A stretch of 64,000 nt of DNA from Capra hircus (lineage: Eukaryota > Chordata > Mammalia > Artiodactyla > Bovidae): assembly GCF_001704415.2 (NCBI RefSeq), contig NC_030808.1, positions 84,104,594-84,168,593 of the forward strand, read 5' to 3'. Of the stretch, positions 21,300 through 32,696 are shown piece by piece. The position numbers and the translations under genes were made by a program. Position 1 is the first letter of the stretch; each line of letters begins with the position of its first letter. Under the pieces are notes generated by a model. It ran no database searches. It was given only the letters and a program-made list of their open reading frames with translations, and was not told the origin of the DNA.

Positions 21300-21515
21300 A
21301 GTAGGGCTTCACTGGTGGCTCAGATGGTAAAGAATCCACCTGTAATGAAGGAGACCCAGATGCAACCCGTGGGTCAGGAGAGGAGAATGGCTACTCACTC
21401 CCCAGTGTTCTTGCCTGGAGAGAATGAACAGAGGAGCCTGGTGAGCTATAGTCATTGGGGTTGCCAAGAGTCAGATAGGACTGAACAACTAAGCACACAT
21501 GCATTGCTTTAGTAG
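21294..21515 (+). mobile_element. Bov-tA SINE with 11-bp TSD
   Basis: The head 'gggcttcactggtggctcag' and a Bov-A unit ending 'aacaactaagcacacatgc' are flanked by 'tgctttagtag' at 21,294-21,304 and 21,505-21,515. Its left TSD overlaps the right TSD of the BovB tail, so the SINE landed at the same spot later. Confidence 0.93.
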
Positions 21516-21910
21516 CATCACCCAAATTTTGACATGACATGTTTTATTTTATTTCAGTTTAAGGCACATTCTAATTTCCCCTCTGATTTATTTTCTGATC
21601 CACTAATTACTCAGAAGTATACTATTCAGGTTTCAAATTTTTGATTTTCTACTTATGTTGTGGATTTTTATTTATTTGTTTTTAAATATAAATTTATTTT
21701 AATTGGAGTTTAATTACTTTACAATATTGTATTGACACCATTTTAGTGAATATACTTATATGATTTGAACCTTTTAAAATGTATTGATACCTGCTTTGTA
21801 GCTCAGAATATGGTCCATCTTGGTAAATGTTCTATACGCATTTGAAAAAAATATAGTCCATTGTCACTGGTGGGAGTATTCTGCAAATATTAATTAGGTC
21901 AAATTGGTTG
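21516..21910 (-). repeat. Ancient L1, antisense, with a small L1 3' end nested
   Basis: 'cctctgatttattttctg' and 'atggtccatcttggtaaatg' are old ORF2 complement. Within it, 21,662-21,742 ('ttggagtttaattactttac') is a separate short L1 3' UTR piece on -. The old L1 breaks off at the L1_BT insertion. Confidence 0.7.
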
Positions 21911-22283
21911 ATACTGTTTTATTTTATTTTAAAAATTTATTTATTTTAATTGGAAGCTAATTACTTTACAATATTGTTGTGGGTTTTGCCATACATTGAC
22001 ATGAATCAGCAATGGGTATACATGTGTTCCCCATCCTGAACCCCTCTCCCGCCTCCCTCCCCATACCATCCCTCAGGGTCATCCCAGTGCATCAGCCCTG
22101 AGCACCTTGTCTCATGCATCGAACCTGGACTGGCGATCTGTTTCACATATGATAATATACATGTTTCAATGCTATTCTCTCAGATCATCCCACCCTCACC
22201 TTCTCCCATAGAGCCTAAAAGACTGTTCTATACGTCTGTGTCTCTTTCGCTGTCTCACATATAGGGTCATTGTTACCATCTTT

Positions 22284-25200
22284 CTAAATTCCATATATAT
22301 GCATTAGTATACTGTATGGGTATTTTTTGTTCTGACTTATTTCACTCTGTATAATAGGCTCCAGTTTTATCTACCTCATTAGAACTGATTCAAATGTATT
22401 TTTTTTAAAGGCAGAGTAATATTCCATTGTGTATATGTATCACAGCTTTCTTATCCATTCTTCTGCCAATGGACATCGAGGTTGCTTCCATGTCCTGACT
22501 ATTATAAACAGTGCTGCAATGAACATTGGAGTACACGTGTCTCTTTCGATTCTGGTTTCCTCAGTATGTATGCCCAGCAGTGGGATTGCTGGGTCATATG
22601 GCAGTTCTATTTCCATGTTTTTAAGGAATCTCCACACTGTTCTCCATAGTGGCTGTACTAGTTTGCATTCCCACCAACAGTGTAAGAGAGTTCCCTTTTC
22701 TCCACACACTTTCTAGGATTTATTGTTTGTAGACTTTTGGATAGCAGCCATTCTGACTGGCGTGAGATGGTACCTCATTGTGGTTTTGATTTGCATTTCT
22801 CTGATAATGAGTGATGTTGAGCATCTTTTCATGTGCTTGTTAGCCATCTGTATGTCTTCTTTGGAGAAATGTCTGTTTAGTTCTTTGGCCCATATTTTGA
22901 TTGGGTCATTTATTTTTCTGGAATTGAACTGCAGTAGTTTCTTGTATATTTTTGAGATTAATTCTTTGTCAGTTGCTTCATTTGCTATTATTTTCTCCCA
23001 TTCTGAAGGCTGTCTTTTCACCTTGCTTATAGTTTCCTTCGTTGTGCAAAAGCTTTTAAGTTTAATTAGGTCCCATTTGTTTATTTTTGCTTTTATTTCC
23101 ATTACTCTGGGAGGTGGGTCATAGAGGATCCTGCTGTGATTTATGGCAGAGAGTGTTTTGCCTATGTTTTCTTCTAGGAGTTTTATAGTTGCTGGTCTTA
23201 TGTTTAGATCTCTAATCCATTTTGAGTTTATTTTTTGTGTATGGTGTTAGAAAGTGTTATAGTTTCATTCTTTTACAAGTGGTTGACTAGTTTTCTTAGC
23301 ACCACTTGTTAAAGAGATTGTCTTTTCTCCATTGTATATTCTCGCCTCCTTTGTCAAAGATAAGGTGACCATAGGAGCGTGGATTTATCTCTGGGCTTTC
23401 TATTTTGTTCCATTGATCTATATTTCTGTCTTTGTGCCAGTACCATACTGTCTTGATGACTGTAGCATTGTAGTATAGCCTGAAGTCAGGCAGGTTGATT
23501 CCTCCAGTTCCATTCTTCTTTCTCAAGATTGCTTTGGCTATTCGAGGTTTTTTGTATTTCCATACAAATTGTGAAATTATTTGTTCTAGTTCTGTGAAAA
23601 ATACTGTTGGTAGCTTGATAGGGATTGCATTGAATCTATAGATTGCTTTAGGTAGTATACTCATTTTCACTATGTTGATTCTTCCAATCCATGAACATGG
23701 TATATTTCTTCATCTATTTGTGTCCTCTTTGATTTCTTTCATCAGTGTTTTATAGTTTTCTATATATATGTCTTTTGTTTCTTTAGGTATATTTATTCCT
23801 AAGTATTTTATTCTTTTCGTTGCAATGGTGAATGGGATTGTTTCCTTAATTTCTCTTTCTGTTTTCTCATTGTTAGTGTATAGGAATGCAAGGGATTTCT
23901 TGTGTCAATTTTATATCCTGCAATGTTACTACATTAATTGATTAGCTCTAGTAATTTTCTGGTAGAGTCTTTAGGGTTTTCTGTGTAGAGGATCATGTCA
24001 ACTGCAAACAGTGAGAGTTTTACTTCTTTTCCAATCTGGATTACTTTCATTTCTTTTTTCTTCTCTGATTGCTGTGGCCAAAACTTCCAAAACTATGTTG
24101 AATAGTAGTGGTGAGAGTGGACACTCTTGTCTTGTTCCTGACCTTAGGGGAAATGCTTTCAATTTTTCACCATTGAGGATAATGTTTGCTGTGGGTTTGT
24201 CATATATAGCTTTTATTATGTTGAGGTATGTTCCTTCTATTCCTGCTTTCTGGAAGGTTTTTATCATAAATGGATATTGAATTTTGTCAAAGGCTTTCTC
24301 TGCATCTATTGAGATAATCATATGGTTTTTATATTTTAATTTGTTAATGTGGTGTATTACATTGATTGATTTGCAGGTATTAAAGAATCCTTGCATCCCT
24401 GGGATAGAGCCCACTTGGTCATGATGTATGATCTTTTTAATATGTTGTTGGGTTCTGTTTGCTAGGATTTTGTTAAGGATTTTTACATCTATATTCATAA
24501 GTGATATTGGCCTGTAGTTTTCTTTTTTGTGGCATCTTTGTCTGGTTTTAGTATTAGGGTGATGGTGACCTCATAGAATAAATTTGGAAGTTTACCTTCC
24601 TCTGCAATTTTCTGGAAGAGTTTGAGTGGAATAGGTGTTAGCTCTTCTCTAAATTTTTGGTAGAATTCAGCTGTGAAGCCGTCTGGTCTTAGGCTTTTGT
24701 TTGCTGGAAGATTTCTGATTACAGTTTCAATTTCCATGCTTGTGATCGGTCTATTAAGATTTTCTATTTCTTCCTGGTTCATTTTTGGAAAGTGATACTT
24801 TTCTAAGAATTGTCCATTTCTTCCAAGTTGTTCATTTTATTGGCATGTAGTTGCTGATAGTAGTCTCTTATGATCCTTTGTATTTCTGTGTTGTCTGTTG
24901 TGATATCTCCATTTTCATTTCTAATTTTGTTGATTTGATTCTTCTCCCTTTGTTTCTTGATGAGTCTGGCTAATGGTTTGTCAATTTTATTTATCTTCTC
25001 AAAGAATCAGCTTTTAGCTTTGTTGATTTTTGCTATGGTCTCTTTTGTTTCTTTTGCATTTACTTCTGCCCTAATTTTTATAATTTCTTTCCTTCTACTA
25101 ACCCTGGGGTTCTTCATTTATTCCTCTTCTAGTTGCTCTAGGTGTAGAGTTAGGTTATTTATTTGACTTTTTTCTTGTTTCTTGAGGTAAGCCTGTATTG

Positions 25201-26085
25201 CCATGAATCTTCCCCTTAGCACTGCTTTTTACAGTGTCTCGCAGGTTTTGGGTTGTTGTGTTTTCATTTTCATTCATTTCTATGCATATTTTGATTTCTT
25301 CTGTGATTCGTTGGTTATTCAGAAGCATGTTGTTTAGCCTCCATATGCTGGAATTTTGAATAGTTTCTTTTCCCCTGTAATTGACATCTAATCTTATTGC
25401 ATTGTGACCAGACAAGATGCTTGGAATGATTTCAATTTTTTTGAATTTACCAAGGCTAGATCTCCAGGATGTGATCTATCCTGGAGAAAGTTCCATGTCC
25501 ACTTGAGAAAGAGGTGAAATTCATTGTTTTGGGGTGAAATGTCCTATAGATATCAATTAAGTCTAACTGGTCCACTGTATCATTTAAAGTTTGTGTTTTC
25601 TTTCTAATTTTCTGTTTAGTTGCTCTGTCCATAGGTGTGAGTGGGGTATTAAAGTCTCCCACTATTATTGTGTTATTGTTAATTTCCCCTTCATACTTGT
25701 TAGCATTTGCCTTACATATTGTGGTACTCCTATGTTGGGTGCATATATATTTATAATTGTTATATCTTCTTGGAGTGATCCTTTGGTCATTATGTAGTGT
25801 CCTTCTTAGTCTCTTTTCACAGCCTTTATTTCAAAGTCTATTTTATCAGATATGAGTATTGCTACTCCTGCTTTCTTTTGGTCTTCATTTGAGTGAAATA
25901 TCTTTTTCTAGCCCTTCAGTTTCAGTCTGTATGTGTTCCTTGTTTTGAGGTGGGTCTCTTGTAGACAGTATATATAGGGGTTTTATTTTTGTATCCATTC
26001 AGCCAGTCTTTTTCTTTTGGTTGGGGCATTTAACTCATTTACATTTAAGGTAGTTATTGATAAGTATGATCCCATTGCCATTTAC
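22284..26085 (-). pseudogene. L1_BT ORF2 relic (endonuclease and reverse transcriptase)
   Basis: ORF2 normally encodes an apurinic-type endonuclease, an RT and a Cys-rich C-terminus, and drives target-primed reverse transcription. Visible here: endonuclease blocks 'GDFNTPLTPMDR' and 'SRIDHIL' (25,456-25,662), RT palm 'IISIDAEKAFDKI' and 'PLSPLLFNIVLEVLATAI' (23,998-24,498), thumb and connection (23,296-23,670), and the C-terminal 'CGEKGTLLHCWWEC' motif (22,440-22,709). The coding capacity is split into at least seven frames. At the catalytic box (23,997-24,008) the usual FADD reads FAVD: an Asp codon gat has become gtt. Stop at 22,284-22,286. Confidence 0.92.
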
Positions 26086-26129
26086 TTTGTTGTTTTAGGT
26101 TCAAGTTTATACACCTTTTCTGTGTTTTC

Positions 26130-27049
26130 TGTCCAGAGAAGATCCTTTAGCATTTGTTGAAGAGCTGTTTTGGTGGTGCTGAATTCTCTCAGCTGTTGCT
26201 TGTCTGTAAAGCTTTTGATTTCTCCTTCATATTTGAATGAGATCCTTGCTGGGTACAGTAATCTGGGTTGTAGGATTTTCCTCTTTCATCACTTTAAGTA
26301 TGTCCTGCCAATCCCTTCTGGCCTGAAGAGTTTCTACTGAAAGATTAGCTGTTATCTTTATGGGAATCCCCTTGTGTGTTATTTGTTGTTTTTCCTTTGC
26401 TGTGTTTAATATTTGTTCTTTGTGTTTGATACTTGTTAATTTGATTAATATGTGTCTTGGGATGTTTCACCTTGGGTTTATCCTGTTTGGGACTCTCTGG
26501 GTTTCTTGGACTTGGGTGACTGTTTCCTTCCCCATTTTAGGGAAGTTTTAAACTATTATCTCCTCAAGTATTTTCTCATGGCCTTTCTTTTTGTCTTCTT
26601 CTTCTGAGACTCCTATGATTTGAATGTTGGGGTGTTTCACATTGTCCCAGAGGTCCCTGAGGTTGTCCTCATTTCTTTTAGTTCTTTTTTCTCCTCTGTT
26701 TCATTTATTTCTACCATTCTATCTTCTATCTCACTTATTCTATCTTCTCCCTCCATTATTCTACTGTTGGTTCCCTCCACAGTGTTTTTGATCTCATTTA
26801 TTGCATTATTCATTATTGATTGACTCCTTTTTATTTCTTCTAGGTCCTTGTTAAACATTTCTTGCATCTTCTCAATCCTTGTCTCCAGGCTATTTATCTT
26901 AACTCTTTGTTTTCAAGATTTTGCATCATTTTTACTATCATTATTCTGAATTCTTTTTCAGGTAGACTCCCTATCTCTTCCTCTTTTGTTTGGTTTGGTG
27001 GGGATTTATCATATTCCTTTATCTGCTGAGTATTTCTCTGCCTTGTCAT
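26130..27049 (-). pseudogene. L1_BT ORF1 relic (nucleic-acid chaperone)
   Basis: ORF1 protein is the RNA-binding, coiled-coil partner of ORF2. The start is taken at the Met of 'MTRQRNTQQIKEYDK' (27,047-27,049). The coiled-coil part rich in Glu, Asn and Ile is open at 26,637-26,867 and 26,894-27,049. Downstream the frame breaks, and the usual C-terminal region (26,130-26,600) is legible only in pieces. It is about 300 residues when whole. Confidence 0.8.
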
Positions 27050-29807
27050 CTTGTTTAGATTGCTGTGTTTGGGGTGGCCTTTCTGTATTCTGGCAGTTTG
27101 TGGTTCCTCTTTATTGTGGAGGTTCCTTTCTGTTGTGGAGTTGGATGAGTAGCTTATCAAGGTTTCCTGGTTAGGGAAGCTTGTGTCCGGTGTTCTGGTG
27201 GGTGGAGCTGGATTTCCTCTCTGTGGAGTGCAATGAAGTGTCCAGTAGTGAGTTTTGAGATGTGTATGGGTTTGGTGTGACTTTGGGCAGCCTGTATATT
27301 AAAGCTCAGGACTATGTTCCTGTGTTGCTGGAGAATTTGCATGGTATGTCTTGCTCTGCAACTTGTTGGATCTTGGGTGGAGCTTGGTTTCAGTGTAGGT
27401 ATGTAGGCTTTTGGATGAGCTCTTATCAATTAATGTTCCCTGGAGTCAGGAATTCTCTGGTGTTCTCAGGTTTTGAACTTAATCCTCTTGCCTCTGGTTT
27501 TCAGTCTTATTCTTACAGCAGCCTCAAGACTTCTCCATCCATACAGCACCAATGATAAAACATCTAGGTTAATGGAGAAAAGATTCTCCACAATGAGGGA
27601 CACCCAGAAAGTTTTGCTGAGTTACATGGGGAAGAGAAGAGGGAGGAGGGAGATAGAGGTGACCAGGAGGAGAAGAGGGGGAATCAAAAGGGGAGAGAGA
27701 AATCTAGCCAGTAATCAAATCCCTATGTACCCTTCACAGCCTGAAACACCCAGAGAGGTTCATGAAGTTACATAGAGAAGAGAAGAGGGAAGAAGGGGAT
27801 AGAGGTGACCAGGAGGAGAAGAAGGGGAGTCAAAAGGAGAGAGACAGATCTAGCCAGTAATCAGTTCCCTGAGTGTTCTCCACAGCCTGGAATTCCCAAA
27901 GAGATTCACAGAGTTGGGTAGAGAAGAGAAGGGGGAGGGAGGAGATAGAGGTGACCTAGGGGAGAAAAAGGAGAGTCAAAAGGGGGAGAGGGCAATCAAG
28001 CCAGTAATCACACTCCCAAGTAAAAATGGGTACTGAAGATTGGATTCTTAAAGGTACAAAATTGATAACAAATACCAAAAGCAAAGATTAAAAATCTAGA
28101 ATAGATGTTAGATTCTAAAAAATACAATATTACAAAAAGCAAATAAAACAAAATCACAAAGATTACATATATATATATATGAAGTTTGCTTTTTTGCAAG
28201 GTAAAAGTTGGTTATAAAAATGAAAATTAAAGGAGTAATAGAGGACTTAAAATTTTTTAAAAATGATAATAGTAAAAATATATCTAGGAATTTCTCTGGA
28301 GCTGTTGTGGGCAGTGTGGGGTCAGTTCAGTTTCAGATATTTCCTTGTTCCAGCTTATACTTCTGAAGATCTATAGGCCCCTTCCAATGTAGTCAGTGCT
28401 AACTACAGGGTTTTAATCTGTTGCACCTGTCACTTTCATAGTGGTTCTCTCTGTTTATTTTCACTTCTTCTTTTTGCAAGTCTCTTCAGTGTCTAATTTC
28501 CCCCCTGACTCAAGGGGGCGAAGGTGGTCACTTATTTAGGCTCACTTGTTCAGTCGTGCTGTGGGGAGGGAGGAATACTGCCAACAAATATCACTGGTGT
28601 GTGTGAGGAGTGCTTGCAGTACCTCAGCCACACTGGGTTTTCCCCTGCTAACTGCGTGTGTGCTTTCCCAGTCTACATTGCTTAGGGTCCAGGGTGCTCT
28701 GCAGTGGAACTGTCTCAAGTGGGCCCTGGGTTGCGTGCACTTCCCAGGTCTAAGCCACCCAGGTTCAGGTTCTTGGGTACTCCACAAAGGCGTAGACTTG
28801 GTTGGGTCTGCGTTTTGTGCCCTTCCCAGGTCTGAGCAGCTCAGGTGACCAGGTGCTTGGTGAGCGCACTCTCCTTTGGTGCGGTGAGTCTTATCACCTC
28901 CCCCATCCCAGCCACTTAGTTTCCTGGGTGCACCGTCTCAGGAGTGCCGTGTGTCTCTTCTGGGAGGCTGATCTCTGGCTGCCACCCTCCCGGCAGATAT
29001 CATCCGTCCAGGATCCCAGGAAGGCTTGGTTGGCAGCTGGGAGCCTCCTCGCAGTTTGGTGGAGGATGCCGTCTCTGGGGCTGAGTTTGCCCCTTTTGGG
29101 CTCTGGCTGCCACCTGCCTGCCTTCCTGCCTCCGGTGGGGGATGGGCCGGTCCGCTACCGACTAGCTCTCTTCTGGTATTCCTTCAGTCGTTTGTTCTGT
29201 GAGCACCAGGCAATGCCTTAGGTTAGGGTTTTTCATGGGAAAGTTCTCTCTCTATTTCTTTTCTCTCTCTCTGGCTATCCCACAGGTTGGGTTGCTATCT
29301 CACGATTGCCCTCAGGGCATTCAGTCCTGGTTCTTACCCTAAGTAATGTGGCCTGTGCCTCCCTGCTCAGCCCCGGCTTGCTGGTGGTGGATCTGAGCGT
29401 CTGGGCTACTTCTCTGCTGGGAATTGCTGTTAGGCACATAATCTGTGGATTTTATTTATTTATTTATTTTTCCTCCTAGTTATGTTGCCCTCTGAGATTC
29501 CAAAACTTCCCACAGAACTGCCGGTGAGAGGGTTTCCTGGTATTTGGAAACTTCTCCTCTTTTATGATTCCCTCCCAGGGATGGAGCTCCATCCCTACCT
29601 CTTTTGTCTCACTTTCTATCTTCTATATTTTGTCCTACCTCCTTCTGAAGACAATGGGCTGCGTTTCTGGGTGCCTGGTGTCCTCTGCCAGTGTTCAGAA
29701 GTTGTTTTGTGAAATTTGCTCAGCATTCAAATGTTCTTTCGATGAATTTGTGGGGGAGAACGTGGTCTCCCCATCATATTCCTCCGCCGTTAGGACTGCC
29801 TCCCTTA
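27050..29807 (-). promoter_or_regulatory. L1_BT 5' untranslated region
   Basis: This is the long 5' UTR of the L1, which in this family carries the internal polymerase II promoter. The 5' third (about 28,500-29,800) is clearly richer in G+C than its surroundings. The middle holds an A/T-rich part with (at)n at 28,166-28,180, and the part next to ORF1 holds three 146-bp tandem units. Function is inferred from the family; nothing here shows activity. Confidence 0.75.
27601..28018 (-). repeat. Three tandem ~146-bp units in the L1 5' UTR
   Basis: Units begin at about 27,601, 27,747 and 27,893. Each contains a purine-rich core with 'gatagaggtgacc' and an end with 'tagccagtaatca' or a close variant. 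Differences between units exceed those expected from a recent slip. The purine/pyrimidine strand bias is extreme over about 420 bases. Confidence 0.85.
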
Positions 29808-29818
29808 ATACTGTTTTA

Positions 29819-30960
29819 AATCCTTCTAGAATTTCTGTCTACTTCTTTTAATAATCCCAGAGAAAAGTCTTTTTTTTCTTTAATGTCAATGATATATGGA
29901 TTTATTTATTTATTTATACATTTTAAAATAAAATATTTAAACAAATTAATTACAAGTCATTTATTTTCATTTCTAATTCAACCAGTTTTTGCTTTATGTA
30001 TTTTGAAGCTCTGTTAGGTGCATAAACATTTGGCAGTGCTATGTCCTCTTTAGCATATTGACCTCTTTATACTGGTATAGTGACTGACTGCAAGTTTCTC
30101 TCAATTAGTATTAGCATGACATATAATTTTCCATTATTTTCCTTTAATCTATTTGTGCCTTTCTATTTAATGTGAGTTTACTTCAGGCAAGACATAGTTA
30201 GGTTTTGCTTTTTATCCAGTCTGATGAATGGGAATATAAAACAGTGTCCTTGTGAGTTCATAGTCTTATTCTTTTTAATACTTTGGGTGCTTATTTTGCT
30301 GGCCTCAGATTTTCTGAAGCATATGCTGATCTGAAGACTCAAGCTGGGGGCGGGGTTGTCTCTGCAGATTTTCAGTTTTCTTCATGTAGCTTTCTCCTTT
30401 CTAGTTCTCTGCCCTGAAAACTCTAGTCAATTTAGCCTCCTGGACTTTCAACTCCATTTCCTCAACATTTTCAATGCAGGAAGATTGCCAGGCAACAACT
30501 TGGCTTGTCCCTGGATTGTGATCTGGAATCTTTTTCAAGGCAGTAAGCTGGGACCATTGTTGGGCTTACCTTTTTAATTTTCCCTCTTTCAGATAATTCT
30601 TTCTTGTACTATCTCATTTCAATGTCCAAAAGTTTTTGTTCCAAATACATTTATTTTTTCTAGTTTTTAGTTATTCTGGGAAGAGGGTAAAATTTGTCCT
30701 TATTATTCCATCTTTGCTGGAAGTAGAAGTTTCAAGTGGAACTTGGATATGGTTTAAATTTAAAATTTCCTTATTTCTAGTGATATCAAGCACATTTTTG
30801 GAGGTTTATTAGATATTTATTTTTTAATATGATATAAATTTATATATTTTCCAGTTTTATCTATATATTTTTATATTAATTTGTAGGCATTAAGAATATA
30901 TATTCTGGATATTAAAATCTTTATATTTTTTCTTATTTTTAAATTATGAAAGTATGATAA
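29819..30960 (-). repeat. Ancient L1, antisense, then AT-rich DNA
   Basis: After the L1_BT the old L1 resumes ('atgtattttgaagctctg', 'gcataaacatttggcag'). From about 30,290 the identity becomes unclear, and 30,760-30,960 is AT-rich without recognisable content. Confidence 0.55.
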
Positions 30961-31029
30961 TGCATTTACAGGAGAATTGGAAAATACAGAACAAAATTAC
31001 ATAAAGTTCCACTATAAATTATAATTTTT

Positions 31030-31575
31030 TTAAGTAGGTAAATTTAAAATTTTTAGTTGGAGTTTCAATATCAAACTCAAAAGTTAGTAGAAAGAGCATA
31101 TAGAAAAGTAGAAGGATATAGTAGACCTGAAAGGCACCATGAACCAATCCAACATAATTAAGATTTATTCAATTTTCACACAACAGTAGGATACACATTT
31201 TCTTCAACTTCCCATAGACTATAAACTAGGAGAAACTGAAACATATCCAGGGACATAAAACAAGGTGCAAAAAGTTCATGATCTAAAGGTATTGAAGTTA
31301 TACAGAGTCTGTTTTCTTATCACTGTGGAATTATATTAGAAATCAATATCAACAGATATTTGAAAATAGCTCACATATTTTCAAGTGAAATGTGACCTTT
31401 ACCAAGAAATCTTTGATTTAGCCATTGCAAGTGTCAATAAAGTTAGAAGACTGAAAAAACACAGAGGGTGCTTACAGAGAAGAAAGCATTTAAATGAGAA
31501 ATTAATATCAAAATGAGAAATTCATATCAAAGACACTTTAGATACCACATGTCTGCTTTTAAACGATGGGTGTAT
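31030..31575 (+). repeat. Old L1 ORF2 fragment, sense
   Basis: 'aacagtaggatacacattttc' (shortened), 'cagggacataaaacaagg' and 'attatattagaaatcaat' follow the sense order of the L1 endonuclease region. There are no open frames. Orientation is opposite to the L1 field to the left. Confidence 0.65.
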
Positions 31576-31923
31576 CTAAGAAGCCATGAAAGAAAGTGAA
31601 AAGTGAAAGTGGCTCGGTCAGGTCTGACTTTTTGTGACTGCATGGACTATACAGCTCATAGAATTCTCCAGGCCAGAATATTGAGTTGGGTAGCCTTTCC
31701 CTTCTCCAGGGGATCTTCCCAACCCAGGGTTCAAATCAGGTCTCCAGCATTGCAGGCGGATTCTTTACCAGCTAAGCCACAAGGGAAGCCCAAGAATACT
31801 GGAGTGGGTAGCCTATGCCTTCTCCAGGGGATCTTCCCGACCCAGGAATTGAACCAGGGTCTCCTGCATTGCAGGTGGATTCTTTACCAACTGAGCTATC
31901 AGGGAAGCCCTCTAAAAAGCCAT
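31576..31923 (-). mobile_element. Dimeric Bov-tA SINE with TSD
   Basis: Read on -, a head monomer (31,911-31,792) stops at 'ccagtattctt' and a second, full monomer starts at once with 'gggcttccc' (31,791-31,588). Each has tRNA-like box A and box B words. The flanks are 'ctaagaagccat' (31,576-31,587) and 'ctaaaaagccat' (31,912-31,923). The SINE at 59,961-60,303 has the same junction, so this is a dimeric subfamily rather than two chance insertions. Confidence 0.9.
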
Positions 31924-32234
31924 AGCAAGGAAAATTAGAAAATATTTGTAACGGAATAAAAATGAAATGAAAATTTCCCAGAATTTGTTGCATGCAGCTG
32001 AAGCTGCTCAATGCAACTAAATCTTAGTCTGTTTCATATGTTGAAATATTTTTGTTTCCCAGTCTATTATTTGTTTATGCTATGGTGATTTAGATGTAAA
32101 TGTCCTGATGTGAAAAGAGCTTCAGGAGTATTTTCAAATTAATAAAAAGCAAGACGTAAGAAAATCTATAGAGTATAGTTGCATTTTGGTAGACAACTAT
32201 TATGCATAATATATGTAGTATGTATACTGAACAG
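31924..32234. other. Unassigned AT-rich DNA
   Basis: No recognisable feature. Confidence 0.35.
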
Positions 32235-32370
32235 ACTGTCCACTAGACTGTAAGTTCCTTGAGGTCAGGGGAATTCTTTTATTCATTGTTGTATCTCATT
32301 GCCTGTAACAGTATGTAGAATATAGTGAGCAGTGGGGGTCAATATAACTTGCTAAATGACTGAATTAATA
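32235..32370 (+). repeat. L2 LINE 3' end
   Basis: 'actgtaagttccttgaggtc', 'attgttgtatctcattgcc' and 'tgctaaatgactgaat' match the L2 terminal region in sense orientation. Confidence 0.7.
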
Positions 32371-32683
32371 ATCTGTGATAAGCCACATTTATGTAAAATA
32401 ACTATATAGGTACAAGTTAAATGGAGGAGGTTGCATGCATAGCTATGTATATTCATTTACATATATAACTGTATAAAACAATGTTTGGGAGAATATATAC
32501 TAAACTGTTAAAGTGGTTGTCTATAGGGATGGAACAGAATTGGGTGGAAGGTAAGTGAAAATAGACATATACTGTTACTTCTGAAATTGGATATTCATAT
32601 CATGTATTATTAATAAAAATAAATCATAAATAATTTAATTATTATCTCAATTCTGATCAAAGATCTATAAATTTGAAGATTCC
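32371..32683. other. Unassigned AT-rich DNA
   Basis: No recognisable gene or repeat. Confidence 0.35.
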
Positions 32684-32696
32684 ATGTTCTATATCT

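Larger units (their letters stand above)
21911..29818 (-). mobile_element. Near full-length L1_BT insertion with 11-bp TSD
   Basis: A single L1 runs from its A/T-rich 3' tail at 21,922 to its 5' end near 29,807, about 7.9 kb. Order on -: 5' UTR, ORF1, ORF2, 3' UTR. It is flanked by 'atactgtttta' at 21,911-21,921 and 29,808-29,818. The near full length is unusual in this window, where other L1 copies are truncated. Both ORFs carry several frameshifts and stops, so the copy is dead. The old antisense L1 continues on both sides. Confidence 0.93.

Noticed and set aside
28802..29221. 139-codon + frame in G+C-rich DNA
   Set aside because: It is the antisense strand of the L1_BT 5' UTR. The local base composition keeps stops rare, and no motif is present.
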